NCBI GenBank assembly: GCA_003550305.1
Contig: QKYT01000471.1
Location: 82,039 to 95,181, forward strand
DNA from: Glomus cerebriforme
Lineage: Eukaryota; Glomeromycota; Glomeromycetes; Glomerales; Glomeraceae
Direction: 5' to 3'
Length of the DNA: 13,143 bases
The notes beneath the pieces were generated by a model. That model did no database searches and was not told the origin of the DNA. It saw only the letters and a program-made list of their open reading frames with translations. Positions within the stretch are counted from its first letter, which is position 1, and each line of letters begins with the position of its first letter. Below are positions 1-8,808 of the stretch, piece after piece. Both the position numbers and the translations under genes were made by a program.

Positions 1-123
1 TCCCCTACTTACCAGAACGGTAGAATTTGTAATGATTTATAATTTTTTTAGGAAAATTTTCAAAATTTTTTTTATATTTAAAAAATATTTTATTAAAAAT
101 GCTTTTATTAATTTAAAAGTCAC

Positions 124-262
124 CTATTTACGGCATNTAGATTTGCGGCATTACGGCGTTAAATTATATTACGGCGTTANGGCGTTACGGCATTTACGAT
201 TTACGGCATTTTATTACGGTTACGGAATTAATTACGACATATGTCGAAATGCCGAAATGGTG
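124..262. repeat. Degenerate TTACGG/TTACGGCATT low-complexity repeat
   Basis: Short overlapping units of the type TTACGGCATT and TTACGGCGTT recur about ten times between bases 124 and 240, followed by the reverse-sense unit GAAATGCCG near 245-258. Two N bases lie inside. Units vary in spacing and sequence, so this is a degenerate array and not a precise microsatellite. The same flavour of sequence (AATTACGG, AATTACG) returns at the right end of the window, and a related TGCAAT type occurs near 6300 and 12000. A short reading frame at 32-265 runs through it but has only repeat-driven composition and is not a gene. The array directly abuts the broken end of the neighbouring minus-strand gene remnant, which suggests that it, or a deletion at it, truncated that gene. 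Confidence 0.8.
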
Positions 263-274
263 TAATTATGGAAT

Positions 275-2146
275 TTTGCCAGCACCTATACCTGGTTCCT
301 TATTTTACAGCGATGTTTATCATCTAAAAAGACCAACCATGTATGGTCTTTAAACTTTATAACCAATTCTTTAAGATAACAAAAAATTGCTGATGCATAA
401 TGACTATCAATGTGATTTAAATGTAGTTACCGAATCTGTATCATAAATTTTAATGGTAAGTTTCCAGTATATTGTAAGTTTGATAGACTCCACGGATTTT
501 TTGGCCAAAATTGCAGTCTTAACCATTGTACTGACGGAATTGGCGTACTTTTTGGACATATTTTTACTATTTGATTTCTTAAATCTTTTACAGATATAGC
601 ACGAGCTAAATGCATAATAGGATCATGGCGTCTTTCATCAACAGCAACAACTGAATCTTAAGCAGTACCTTCTAGGAATTTTTTGGTGTATTCCTAAAAG
701 ATATCATAAATAGATATTTTCTCTTCATTAAAATGCCAGAGATCAGTAATAAGTTCTGGATCCTTTAAATCAAATGCAAGTTTAACTCTAGCATCTATTT
801 CGGATTCATCTGCAGTTGAATCTCCTGTAAATTCCTTGTATATTCGACGAACTCTAGACTTTTCAACATTACCAAGAAACATATCACAAGTATTTACAAA
901 TTTTCTTCTCATTGCTCGTATTGCATATACAAGCATAGAACTTTTCAACTCATTTCAGATTTCATAATTTTTTTCAAAAGCTGCGGATTCATCAACATTT
1001 AGATCAATCTTCCAAATAAAGGTCATGTTCACTATATTTTCATGGTGGTAAGTATATATTCCTATTTTAAATGTAAATGCCTCTTCCAACTTTTGCAAAT
1101 ATGTGCTTTTAGCTCTAAAAAGATCAATTTCATATTAATAATTAATTTTATTATTATTTTATGAAAATATTTAATATTTTACTTACGTGCTATTATTAGA
1201 ACAATACTGATCAACATTTATTGTTTTTCAGTAACCAATTGAATCAACAGCTGTAACTAATTCCTTGTATTTGGTTACAATAGTTGGACTTCTAAACATA
1301 ATAGGCAAAATAATCTTTAATTTGCCAGTATCTTCTTCATTTACTATAAGTTTCATAGAATTATAATTTTTTTTTTTTGTTCTACTTTTTTTAATAAATA
1401 TTCTGCATATTTTTGAAGATCATTTGCAAATTTAATTAGAGATGATTTTAAAAAGACAAAGCATGGATACTCAATCCAAGACATTTTAAGATAAGAGTCA
1501 AATTTTGACTATAAAAATTTAGCTCATCATAAGTAAATAGAAGGCGTCCTTTTTTATCTTTTACTGGATCAAACTGATCAACAAATTGAGAAAATTCTAC
1601 TGGTATTATATATTTATCATTAAATATTTTACTTTCACATTTATCAACATATCACAAAGCATCTGATAATTCTCCAATAAATTTTTTTCCTATAGATACA
1701 GCATTAAAAGTCCATCCACCTTTATGAGAAGAAATGTAAGAAAGAATATCTAGTTTTAACTTGTCATTCATTTTAGAATTTTGTGAAAAAGTAAAAGTAG
1801 GCTGGTGTCGTTCCTTTACAGCATTTTTCAAAATATCAAACATATTGGCTGGTTGAAATTCATTTTCATCTGAGAAAATTTTTATATGGAATGTGAAAAG
1901 ACCACCAAAAACACTAACTATATCACTAATTACACATCTTAGTTCAACTTCATCTCCAGTTTGTTCTTTTGTTTCTGAACAACGTANTTCTATATTTTCT
2001 AGTATTTCTTCTTTTAGTTGTGAAACATATTGATCAACTATATGTTCAAACAAACCTTGAATAGTTAAACTTTCTTTAACATTGATTATTTTCCATGGAA
2101 ATAAAGTGATATGGCCATTTAATATTCTTGTTTTAGTGACAGTCAT
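275..2146 (-). pseudogene. Decayed transposase-like gene, truncated at a DDK motif
   Basis: Read on the minus strand from an ATG at 2144-2146 (protein begins MTVTKTRIL; an upstream in-frame ATG at 2222-2224 is possible). About 600 codons can be followed. In-frame stops are at 1652 (TGA), 1228 (TGA), 955 (TGA), 694 (TAG), 658 (TAA) and 427 (TAA). Frameshifts lie near 1500, at the T-tract near 1362-1376 and near 290. A convincing intron (GTAAGT...TTTTTAG, 1115-1186, 72 nt, phase 2) joins ...CSNNST to AKSTYLQKLEE. The C-terminal part is Trp-rich (QWLRLQFWPKNPWSLSN, about 500-590) and ends with LDDKHRCK at 304-327, followed after a frameshift by Glu-Pro-Gly-like sequence. A DDK strand followed by VGEPG-like residues resembles the first acidic strand of RNase-H-like DDE transposase families; that assignment is inference. 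The rest of a catalytic core is absent because the frame runs into TTACGG repeats. I do not recognise a named family. Confidence 0.7.
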
Positions 2147-2224
2147 TTTTTTATTGTAAATAATGTGTGAGAAAGATATAAAATACTTGATCCCCAAATT
2201 ATTGATCATGATATTAATAATCAT

Positions 2225-2738
2225 TCAAAAAAATTTCCTTTAATTATATTTATATTTATAGCCAATTAAATTCGTTAATTTTCCTATATAAAATTTTTTG
2301 ATCAATAAAAAAAAAATTCTGACCGCTAATCTTAAAATACAAAATGATTGAAAAGAGAACCATTTTTTTATATTTGTGTCACCTTATTATGAAATTTTTT
2401 TTAAATAAAATTATTTGTCATAATTTATAGTATATTATTACAAAGTATCATTAAAATTAATGAAATAACTAGCAAGTTATATACATTTAATAATGATATT
2501 TTTTATTTATTAATTGTTTGTAAATTATTGAACTAAAGAATAAATTATAATTTTAAATTTTGATTATTATAAAGAAGTTAAAAATAAATAGTAAAATTCA
2601 TATATTTCTAATAAAAAAATTTTGATCAAATTTAATTCATTAAATCTGGCTAAAATTTAGTAAGTAATTTAATAATAATTTACAACTATTTCATTAATTT
2701 TGATAATACTTTATAATAATATATTATAAATTATATTA
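2225..2738. other. AT-rich intergenic stretch
   Basis: Very AT-rich DNA with many A and T runs between the start of the transposase-like remnant and the retroposed insertion. I see no coding frame of note, no RNA gene and no clear repeat beyond simple AT tracts. A promoter for the minus-strand remnant would lie at its left edge, but no convincing TATA element can be separated from the AT background. Confidence 0.5.
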
Positions 2739-2752
2739 AATAATTTTATTTA
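2739..2752. repeat. Left target-site duplication (14 bp)
   Basis: AATAATTTTATTTA, identical to bases 4373-4386 directly after the A tract of the insertion. The sequence is AT-rich, but a perfect 14-base match placed exactly at the end of an A tract is unlikely by chance. Confidence 0.65.
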
Positions 2753-2772
2753 GATATAATTTTTTTCTAGCA

Positions 2773-3960
2773 GAGGTAACTCTTTCTGCTGATCCCTACA
2801 CTTATTTCTCTGAAGAAGTTTTAGAAAGAAAAGTTATGCTTTTTGGCCAATTTGTTCTAAGAAAGTGGTCTTTTAATCTTAGAAAAAGTTGCTTTATAAT
2901 GCTGAATTCAACTAAAAAGGTTTAGAAAATTTGTTATTTAATATCTGACATACCAAGTTTCTCCACAAGTCAAGTCAATATAATTTTCAGTCACCTACGT
3001 ATTTCTCTAAAGTTGATACCTGAGCAGCCATTTGGTATTTTAAGATATGCTTTACATGCACAAGATGGATGGGTTGGACTTGTGACTACTTCTAGTAGAC
3101 CCAAGAGCAGGCCTAGTGTAAAGTTTCTTTAGAAGTTAAGCAGCTTTTTACAGAGTTAACACATGGGCTTGGCTTAGCAAAAAGAGGCTTTTCTGGCATT
3201 AAAGTTTGGTGAAATATATTCTTTTTATAATTTTATAATTTTATTTTATTAGTGAAAAGGTAAAAGGATATCAGAATTTTCTGGTTCATGAAGACAAATA
3301 CTGAACTGGCTTTGAAATTATCATATACTGCTATATCAAATCTGCTAACCTTAACTGCAGATTTGCATGAACTATTGTGGAGTGGTCTTCTAGTAGGAGA
3401 TGGAGGTACTGGAAATTTTGATTGACAGTTGATCATCTGTTGATGATTTGGTTTCCTTATTGTATTACATTTTCTGGTTTTGTATTACAGATAGTGATTC
3501 CTATTTTTGCCCCTTAAGGTAATATCATTGTAGTGGAATAGAAAAATTAATAAAAAGTAGAAAAGATTTGAGAAGAATTGGGTACAGGATCAGATGCATT
3601 AATTAAATAGAATCAGTTTGGATGTGTGAAAGCAAGATTGTTATCTTTTTGCAATAGGTATATTAAGGATCAAGATTCTTTGATAGGATCGGGCGTAATC
3701 CAAATATAACTTCTGGATAAGTAATCAACTCGATTTACTGGAAGGACAGCATGTCTGGATTGTGAAGAATTGGCTTATTTCAAAGGGATACCTACTGAAG
3801 TGGACATTTGTGGGTGGGCAAGGTACTGGATAATGGCCTTCAGATGAGACAGTATAAGCAGTCAAATCGATTCATCTGAAGTATTTAAGAGGATAACTTA
3901 AAGGTACCGATCCTGGTAGGAAAGTTGTGGAGGTAGTAGTAAGTTTAGTTTCTTTTCTGT
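2773..3960 (+). pseudogene. Broken reading frames inside the retroposed element, unidentified
   Basis: Three plus-strand stretches look like remnants of coding sequence. The first (2773-3195) is one frame broken only by TAG at 2923 and three stops after 3130; it includes DPYTYFSEEVLERKV and LIPEQPFGILRYALHAQDG. The second (3288-3425) begins MKTNTELALKLSYTAISNLL and ends GDGGTGNFD before TGA. The third (about 3577-3960) includes CLDCEELAYFKGIPTEVDI and CGWARYWIMAFR, with six stops in roughly 125 codons, close to what chance would allow. The first stretch is the best supported because long stop-poor frames are rare at this composition. I do not recognise any domain. The minus strand over the third stretch is about as open, so strand is uncertain there. 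Confidence 0.35.
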
Positions 3961-4332
3961 ATTTTTAGTTTTAGTATTAGATAGTTTACCTTTCTTTCTG
4001 GATGTTGGTACTAGTAGCTGACATCTTTAAATTCTCTTGCAAAAGTAAGGAAGGCTCTTATAACAAATCGTACTAGTTTGAAGACCCATTATGTTAAGGA
4101 AAGATTTGAAAGGACTGATTGAAAGGTTTTTTATTTGATGCTAGCACTGGGGTATAGGAGAGAATCAGAGTATATTAACTATCTAAGGAGGGTCTTCCTT
4201 CAGTCCCCACTCTGAGGATTCATGCTACATAAGTGTGATGCATTGGAATTTTTTATTTAGTTAGAAGTTTTACATCTGAGCTATATAACTTTATTACTAT
4301 TAGTTTACCTCCTATATGTTCTGATTTACTTA

Positions 4333-4338
4333 AATAAA
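4333..4338 (+). terminator. Polyadenylation signal AATAAA
   Basis: Canonical AATAAA, 22 bases before the A tract at 4361-4371, which is the expected spacing for a transcript's cleavage site. It supports an RNA intermediate for the insertion. Confidence 0.6.
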
Positions 4339-4372
4339 GTTCATGATTTAGCGCGTCTTTAAAAAAAAAAAT

Positions 4373-4386
4373 AATAATTTTATTTA
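4373..4386. repeat. Right target-site duplication (14 bp)
   Basis: AATAATTTTATTTA, a perfect copy of 2739-2752, starting two bases after the A tract ends. The flanking bases outside the two copies do not continue to match, as expected for a duplication of the integration site. Confidence 0.65.
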
Positions 4387-4700
4387 AAAAAAATATCATA
4401 ATAATACAAATTATTTTAATATTATAATAATACCTAAAATTTCTATTAAAATGCTAATTTTTCTGATAAAACCTGAAATATAATGATCAATTTTTATTAA
4501 AATTTCATATAATTTTTAATGAAAATATATTTTAACTTGATGATCAACTTTACTTATACTATAAAAAGTAAGTTAATTATCAAAAGATTTATATGAGAAA
4601 ATAATTGTACAATAATTATCTTAATTTATAGGTGACCGGTAACTTATTGCTGGATATTGTACATATAAATAGTTTAAGGTTCTATTATCTAAAGGATTCA
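4387..4700. other. AT-rich intergenic stretch
   Basis: Long A and T runs with short direct repeats of AATTTTTATTAAAATTTCAT type. No coding frame, RNA gene or clear signal. The only richer patch is near 4632-4652 (GGTGACCGGTAAC), which I cannot assign. Confidence 0.45.
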
Positions 4701-4707
4701 AAATACT

Positions 4708-5397
4708 CTACAGATGTATTTATTTTGATTGAGCTATTTGTGTTTGCAAAAACGTGATTTCTGATTTCAGCTTTTCAATTTCAACTAATAGATATGATTA
4801 AGAAGATTGTATGTATTGCTAGAATTGCAAAAAGGAATTGGTATCAGAGAGTAATTCAGCTTTATATTTTTCAATCTCTTCTAAAAATGAAAAGATTTTA
4901 TCAATAAGTCTACTAAGCCCCATATGGTGAATTTTTATTTGATTATCTGAAGAAAATCCTTCAAGAAATCTATATTGAAATTCATCATTTCTTATTATAT
5001 TAGTATGTTTTGCAATTTTTTTAAGTTTGATATAATAAGAACTTACAGAATCACTTCTTTGCACTATTATACCAAATAATGCTTGCTGATACTGTTATTT
5101 ATTAACTATGAGATAATTTTCTTTAAAGTAATAAATTAATTGCTCAAAAGTGATGTCAATTAATACAATTGTTTTATTTGCCAAATTTGCATTTGGTATA
5201 TACATATTTTTAGATGTTGGCTTTTCTTTTACTAATATTCAATCTTCATTGAAAACTGTATATCCAGGAATCACTAAAGTATCAGTACTAGCATTAGTCA
5301 TCACAAGTTATACATTAAGTCCAGATGGTACTGTAGGTAATAAATGTTCTACAATTTGTACTTATCTATCATCTTATAATTGTACTAAAATAGTTTA
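4708..5397 (-). pseudogene. Retrotransposon Gag-like remnant riddled with stop codons
   Basis: A single minus-strand frame of 230 codons runs from 5397 to 4708 without any frameshift but with ten stops: TAA at 5395, 5374, 5362, 5308, 5095, 4798 and 4720, TGA at 5239, TAG at 4819 and 4708. Order along the protein: a hydrophobic N-terminal part (LLPTVPSGLN, MTNASTDTLVIPGY), then FEQLIYYFKENYL, YQQALFGI and SVSSYYIKLKKIAKH, then FLEGFSSDNQIKIHHMGL, and a charged C-terminal coiled-coil-like part (FLEEIEKYKAELL, LLVEIEKLKSEITFLQTQI). The middle pattern, F-x-FKExY then SV-x-YY-x-LK then FL-x-GF, matches the layout of the retrotransposon Gag (capsid) domain of Ty3-type elements. No protease or reverse transcriptase follows. 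The remnant is probably from an LTR retrotransposon; no LTRs were found. The plus-strand frame at 5150-5422 is a shadow. Confidence 0.6.
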
Positions 5398-5424
5398 TTT
5401 AATATTTTTATCTTATTTTTGAAA

Positions 5425-5740
5425 AAATAATTATTTTTAATAACTTTGATGATGGAGTTTATATTGCTAACAATACTAAATATAACAGAATTCAATGTGG
5501 ATGTGATCAAATTATTTAATTATACAGGCAGACCTGAAAGTTACAAAATCACAAAATTAAAAAATATGCATATTTGCACATATAGTTGTAGAGATGATAT
5601 GAGGTCATCAAAATACCTGATATAGGATGGCAATATATTGTACTAAGAAGTGCTTGTAAGTATTTTGTAATTATTTAGTTACTAAAACTCATTTGGTTAG
5701 AAAATGATATTTTATAATCACTATTTTTCCTATAAACTCT
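5425..5740. other. Stretch without a confident gene
   Basis: The plus strand at about 5446-5672 shows a frame with NNFDDGVYIANNTKYNRIQC and later DIGWQYIVLRSACKYF, broken by five stops. It could be one more decayed coding fragment of the same C-to-T type, but its stop density is compatible with chance and I recognise no domain. The minus strand over the same bases is mildly open and hydrophobic. Nothing else is visible. Confidence 0.25.
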
Positions 5741-5808
5741 AATGAACATAATATTGTGACAGTCAGTTAAAAAATCTGTAATTTCTTTTCATATATTTTT
5801 CTAATACT

Positions 5809-6266
5809 TTAGTACAATAGTAGCATATTGTAAAACTTATCCCTTATGTATAGAAGTAAACAAGAACATAAAGGTTTAATTTCTCCTATAATTTTTACCG
5901 TATGTTGAGTTAGAGAATATCCTTTTAAATGGATATAAATATTAATTCTATCAAGAAAATTTTTCTCATGTGTATTAACAGCTATGATATAGTCATTGTT
6001 CAGTTGCATAATTATCTTCATTATAAAATAATTTGCCTACATCATTGTTAATAGTATTAACTTTATCTTTCATAATGAACCAGTCACTCATCAAGCATCG
6101 TAAATGTTTTGGTAAGTTCATAAATCCACTGTTCAATGTAGATAATCTTAAATCTGTACCACTATCTAATAAATGGTATATCACATTCTGGTAATTAGAT
6201 TCTTTATCATTAATTAGTGGTGTATTAAATGAAAGTAAATGTTCTGAGAGTTCAAATCATAATACT
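5809..6266 (-). pseudogene. Unidentified decayed coding fragment
   Basis: Two overlapping minus-strand frames appear to be parts of one sequence split by a frameshift between about 5990 and 6035. The upstream part (about 6266-5993) contains ELSEHLLSFNTPL, IYHLLDSGTDLRLST and PKHLRCLMSDWFIMKDKV; one TGA lies near its start at about 6258. The downstream part (6021-5809) contains NTHEKNFLDRINIYIHLKGY and ends ...YNMLLLY before TAA. Composition is protein-like, with ordinary hydrophobic and charged alternation, but I recognise no domain. It lies directly outside the left terminal inverted repeat at 6268. It might be the other half of the gene interrupted at 12089, since order and strand fit, but a simple rejoining does not keep the frame and I give that little weight. 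Confidence 0.4.
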
Positions 6267-6267
6267 C

Positions 6268-6289
6268 TATCTAAGAATGACGCCACAAT
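6268..6289 (+). repeat. Left terminal inverted repeat
   Basis: TA followed by TCTAAGAATGACGCCACAAT. It matches the reverse complement of 12067-12088 at 20 of 22 bases, and the two differences are both transitions (G/A). Confidence 0.55.
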
Positions 6290-6297
6290 TGATTTTT

Positions 6298-6420
6298 AAA
6301 ATCTGCAATATTGCAGATTTTGAAATCGAATTGCATATAATAATTCGCAAATCTGCAATTAATTCATAATTTGCAATTAATCTGCAATATCGCAATCCGT
6401 CTGCAATATCACAATTAATT
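6298..6420. repeat. Palindrome and TGCAAT-type subterminal repeats
   Basis: Bases 6298-6321 form a perfect 24-bp palindrome (arm AAAATCTGCAAT, centre AAT|ATT). It is followed by six or so further units of TCTGCAAT, TTTGCAAT or CGCAAT up to about 6412. Repeated short motifs just inside a terminal repeat are typical of subterminal transposase-binding regions; that role is inference. A similar but not identical block lies at about 11945-12060 in the opposite orientation. Confidence 0.6.
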
Positions 6421-6439
6421 GGTGGTACCACAATCCATC

Positions 6440-6777
6440 CATAATATCGTAGTGAATCCTGATTTCTAATACTCTAATTTCATTGATTTTGCAAATTAGA
6501 TATTTGAATTTTTATTGATTTCATGACCTTTTATATTCAGTTTTATTGGTAGCGTAATGAAAAAAAATTTTTTTTTATTCAAGTATAAAATTTGTGAAAA
6601 CATAAAAAAAATTTTAATTCCATAATTCACTAAAGTATTACACCAAGTAACCACGTAATGCATATTAATTAACAATTGAAAAGCAAGTATATAATCCTTT
6701 CTTAGGACAAAAAAAATTTGAAAAAAAAATTCTTTAATGAAAAAAGTGAATCGTTGTACTCTACAAAGAACTTGAAA
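6440..6777. other. AT-rich stretch without a gene
   Basis: Contains A and T tracts (6559-6580, 6604-6615, 6709-6730) and no supported coding sequence. The last 60 bases could be the 3' untranslated end of the minus-strand Myb-like gene. No clear AATAAA is visible on the minus strand. Confidence 0.35.
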
Positions 6778-7629
6778 TTAAATTTTTCCTCCTTTATTAT
6801 CAACTTCTTGATTATCGGCTTCTTGATTATTTACATGATTCAAATATCCTTCTTTATTCTCCCCTTGACTACTAACATCTTGATTATCAGCTTTTTGATT
6901 ATTTACATTATTCAAATATCCTTCTTCATCCTCTTCTTGGTTATTAACATCTTGAACAATATTCTCTTCCATTCATTTCCATGCAGAATCTGCCATTAAT
7001 ACTTGATCATTATCCCAACTTTATGGATTTGAAGATCTTGCCCTAAACTCAAATTCAACATTACCTGAACTGCTTAATTTGCTTTACACATCCTATCATA
7101 TTCAGTTTCTAAAATATTATTTAGAAACTTAAGATTACACTCTATAAAATTCAAATAAATAAAAGGGATAGATAGTATTTACCTGACTTTCATCAGAATT
7201 CTAATTTAAATTCTTCATAGTACATTTCACCATTTCTGGTTTTTTTGCCACCTGGTTTTAAATAAATATAATTATGCATCGTCTAATAAAAAAATAAGTT
7301 TAATTAATACTTAAGAAATAATCATATAATAACAGTTATATAATATAGGATATTTACTCAGTAATTTTTTAATACATTATTAAATTTTTGGTTATATTGC
7401 TGCGCCAAAAAATTTGACTTAAATTGCTGATTTATCTTGCTGGCAACCTTCTTTCAAAATAGTCATTTAACATGTCCAATACAATAAAAATGTTCAGTCT
7501 ATTTTTCATAAGTCAATAAACATATGCACCTAATTGTCATTCCACTACAATAAAAAATATAAGTTAAATTATTTTAGAAATTTGATTGTAAATATTGTAT
7601 TATCCACTATTACTTACATTTGTCACCAT
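6778..7629 (-). pseudogene. Myb/SANT-like DNA-binding protein gene, decayed
   Basis: Begins with ATG at 7627-7629 (MVTN), then intron 7545-7617 (GTAAGT...TTGTAG), an exon starting WNDN and continuing HMFIDL, EHFYCIGHVK, KKVASKINQQFKS, QQYNQKFNNVLKNY. Intron 7283-7357 (GTAAAT...TATTAG) follows, then MHNYIYLKPGGKKTRNGE and YYEEFKLEF, intron 7142-7182 (41 nt), and an exon with KFLNNILETEYDRMCK. The layout of spaced aromatics (W, then FIDL, then K-x-VASKIN, then Q-x-YNQKFNNVL) fits the Myb/SANT-like trihelix found in L10-interacting MYB-type and Harbinger-associated proteins; this is my reading, not a search. The C-terminal part holds 24-residue Asn/Gln/Glu-rich repeats. Stops: 7530, 7506, 7463, 7454, 7358, 7193, 7190, 7074, 7021, 6973; frameshifts near 7496 and between 7023 and 7074. 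The final TAA at 6778 may be genuine. The plus frame at 6718-6999 is a shadow. Confidence 0.55.
6781..6951 (-). repeat. 72-bp tandem repeat coding a 24-residue unit
   Basis: Two full units and a partial third in the C-terminal part of the Myb-like gene. Shared residues are EGYLN-x-VNNQ-x-ADNQ, with D-V-x-x-Q at the start of each unit (starts at 6951 and 6879, partial at 6807). The units also contain shorter VNNQ/ADNQ echoes. The two full units differ mainly at charged positions. Such Asn/Gln/Glu-rich tails are low-complexity and likely unstructured; they expand and contract by slippage. Confidence 0.75.
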
Positions 7630-7639
7630 TAAAATTTTA

Positions 7640-8250
7640 AAAATAAGCGAATGTTTGAGAAGTTTTTTTTTAGGAAGTTTTTTTTTTAGAAAATTTTTTG
7701 AAGAAAAAAAACTTGGAGAATAAAACTACAACCTCATTTAAGGAAATTAACTCTTTAAATAATGTTTTAAAAAGAAATATTTCAAAAAAAAAATCCCACA
7801 TGATGATCGATAATATCAAAAAAAAAATGATCAAATAAATTAAATTATATCATTTCATTCATTTGAAAATTAATTTTAATAAGAAATGTCTAATAATGAT
7901 GTAATAACGTGAAATAAAAATTTTCTCAAAAAAAATGATGAATAAATTTACTACCGGAATTAAAAAAAGTTTTATTATTTGGCGCTTAATCACATTCTCT
8001 TCTTGTTTCGCCCACAATACATACTAGTAATTTAATATAATTTTATTATTAATTTAGTAGATTTTCTTCACAATTCTCCTATAACTCTCTCATAATTCTC
8101 CTTCAATTCTTCCTTGATTAACCGTATTCATCTCGTATTTTACTCACATTTATATAATGTAATCATGTAAGATATTGTAATTTTACTATAAGATTAATTA
8201 ATACTTATCAAATAACAAATAATCAGAATTTAACTTATTTCTTCGCTATC
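7640..8250. other. AT-rich stretch without a gene
   Basis: Starts with long T runs (7663-7690) facing A runs (7703-7710) that could form an imperfect AAGTTTTTTT/AAAAAAACTT hairpin. It continues with A tracts to 7970, a slightly richer patch (GGCGCTTAATCACATTCTC at about 7981) and CTCC/TCTC-rich sequence at 8065-8120. It would contain the promoter of the minus-strand Myb-like gene, but I cannot single out a TATA element. No coding frame is supported. Confidence 0.4.
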
Positions 8251-8254
8251 ATCT

Positions 8255-8515
8255 TGATTTTCTTTCCCTTTCCCTTACAAGTTTTACTATTATGGTCCAA
8301 TTATTTCATATTTTGCATCTATATTGACTCTTATTACTGGATTCCTCTAAAGTACCCTTTGTTCTCTTTAATTTAGGATAACCTTTTGGAATTCAATTTT
8401 CACAATATTAATATGAACATTATTATTATTATGAAGAATTCTTTGTCTTCTTTACTAAATTGATTGAAAAACTCAAACTTCAAAGTTTCTTCATCACCAT
8501 CCTCAATTACATAAA
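8255..8515 (-). pseudogene. Zinc-knuckle fragment, possibly from a MULE-type transposase
   Basis: On the minus strand a fragment reads EDGDEETLKFEFFNQFSKED (about 8500-8440). After a frameshift it reads GYPKLKRTKGTLEESSNKSQ, then YRCKI (to about 8310), and after another frameshift HNSKTCKGKGKK (about 8290-8255). The final part matches the order Cys-x2-Cys-x3-Gly/Trp-His-x4-Cys of a CCHC zinc knuckle, preceded by a basic Gly-x-Pro-Lys linker. That combination is common at the C-terminus of Mutator-like (MULE/FAR1-type) transposases. At least three breaks and several stops are present, and the fragment is short, so the family assignment is tentative. Confidence 0.35.
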
Positions 8516-8519
8516 ATTT

Positions 8520-8805
8520 TCACTTCATAATTCTAATTACGTAACTACAAAAAATTTCTAATTGTGTACAAAAAATTTTTACTATACAGTTTCACAAACA
8601 CTTAACAATTAATTTAAATGACGTATATGAGAAANTANAGGATTGAAATCNGATTGAAACTGGATTAAGCAAAAATTAGTTATTATTTATATTAATTATA
8701 TTAATATTATTAATTGAAAGAAAAAATAGATTGAAAGTGGATTGATTAACATTCTTATTATCACTAGTCATGATGATAATACTACTTATAAAGAAAAAGG
8801 TATGA
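8520..8805. other. AT-rich stretch downstream of the hAT remnant
   Basis: No coding sequence. It includes three N bases (8636-8651) and a loosely repeated GATTGAAA-x-TGGATT motif (8641-8675 and 8730-8747). This is where the 3' end of the hAT element should lie, but I could not find a terminal repeat matching the 5' side. Confidence 0.35.
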
Positions 8806-8808
8806 AAA

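Larger units (their letters stand above)
2753..4372 (+). mobile_element. Retroposed element with poly(A) tail and target-site duplication
   Basis: This 1.6-kb block is visibly richer in G and C than the AT-rich DNA on both sides. It ends with AATAAA (4333-4338), then 22 bases later a run of eleven A (4361-4371), then the 14-bp sequence that also precedes the block at 2739-2752. Polyadenylation signal, A tract and direct duplication together are the signature of target-primed reverse transcription by LINE-type machinery. It is therefore either a 5'-truncated non-LTR retrotransposon, a SINE-like element or a retroposed host transcript. The richer sequence may begin a few bases inside, at the CTAGCAGAGG near 2768. 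No reverse transcriptase motif is recognisable. Stretches resembling introns (for example a pyrimidine-rich tract ending TATTACAG at 3490) argue against a simple spliced mRNA copy but are not conclusive. Confidence 0.6.

Noticed and set aside
32..265. Plus-strand 77-residue frame at the left edge
   Set aside because: Composed of an A/T tract and the TTACGG repeats; no protein-like sequence.
3233..3436. Minus-strand 67-residue frame inside the retroposed unit
   Set aside because: It opposes the AATAAA/poly(A) orientation, has an AT-tract-derived end (FYLFTNKIKL) and shows no domain.
5150..5422. Plus-strand 90-residue frame with a signal-peptide-like start
   Set aside because: It lies antisense to the Gag-like frame, which shows a coherent domain order; the plus frame has no recognisable motif.
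6718..6999. Plus-strand 93-residue hydrophobic reading frame resembling a repeated membrane protein
   Set aside because: It is the antisense of the Asn/Gln/Glu-rich repeats of the minus-strand Myb-like gene; the hydrophobic repeats are a by-product of that composition.
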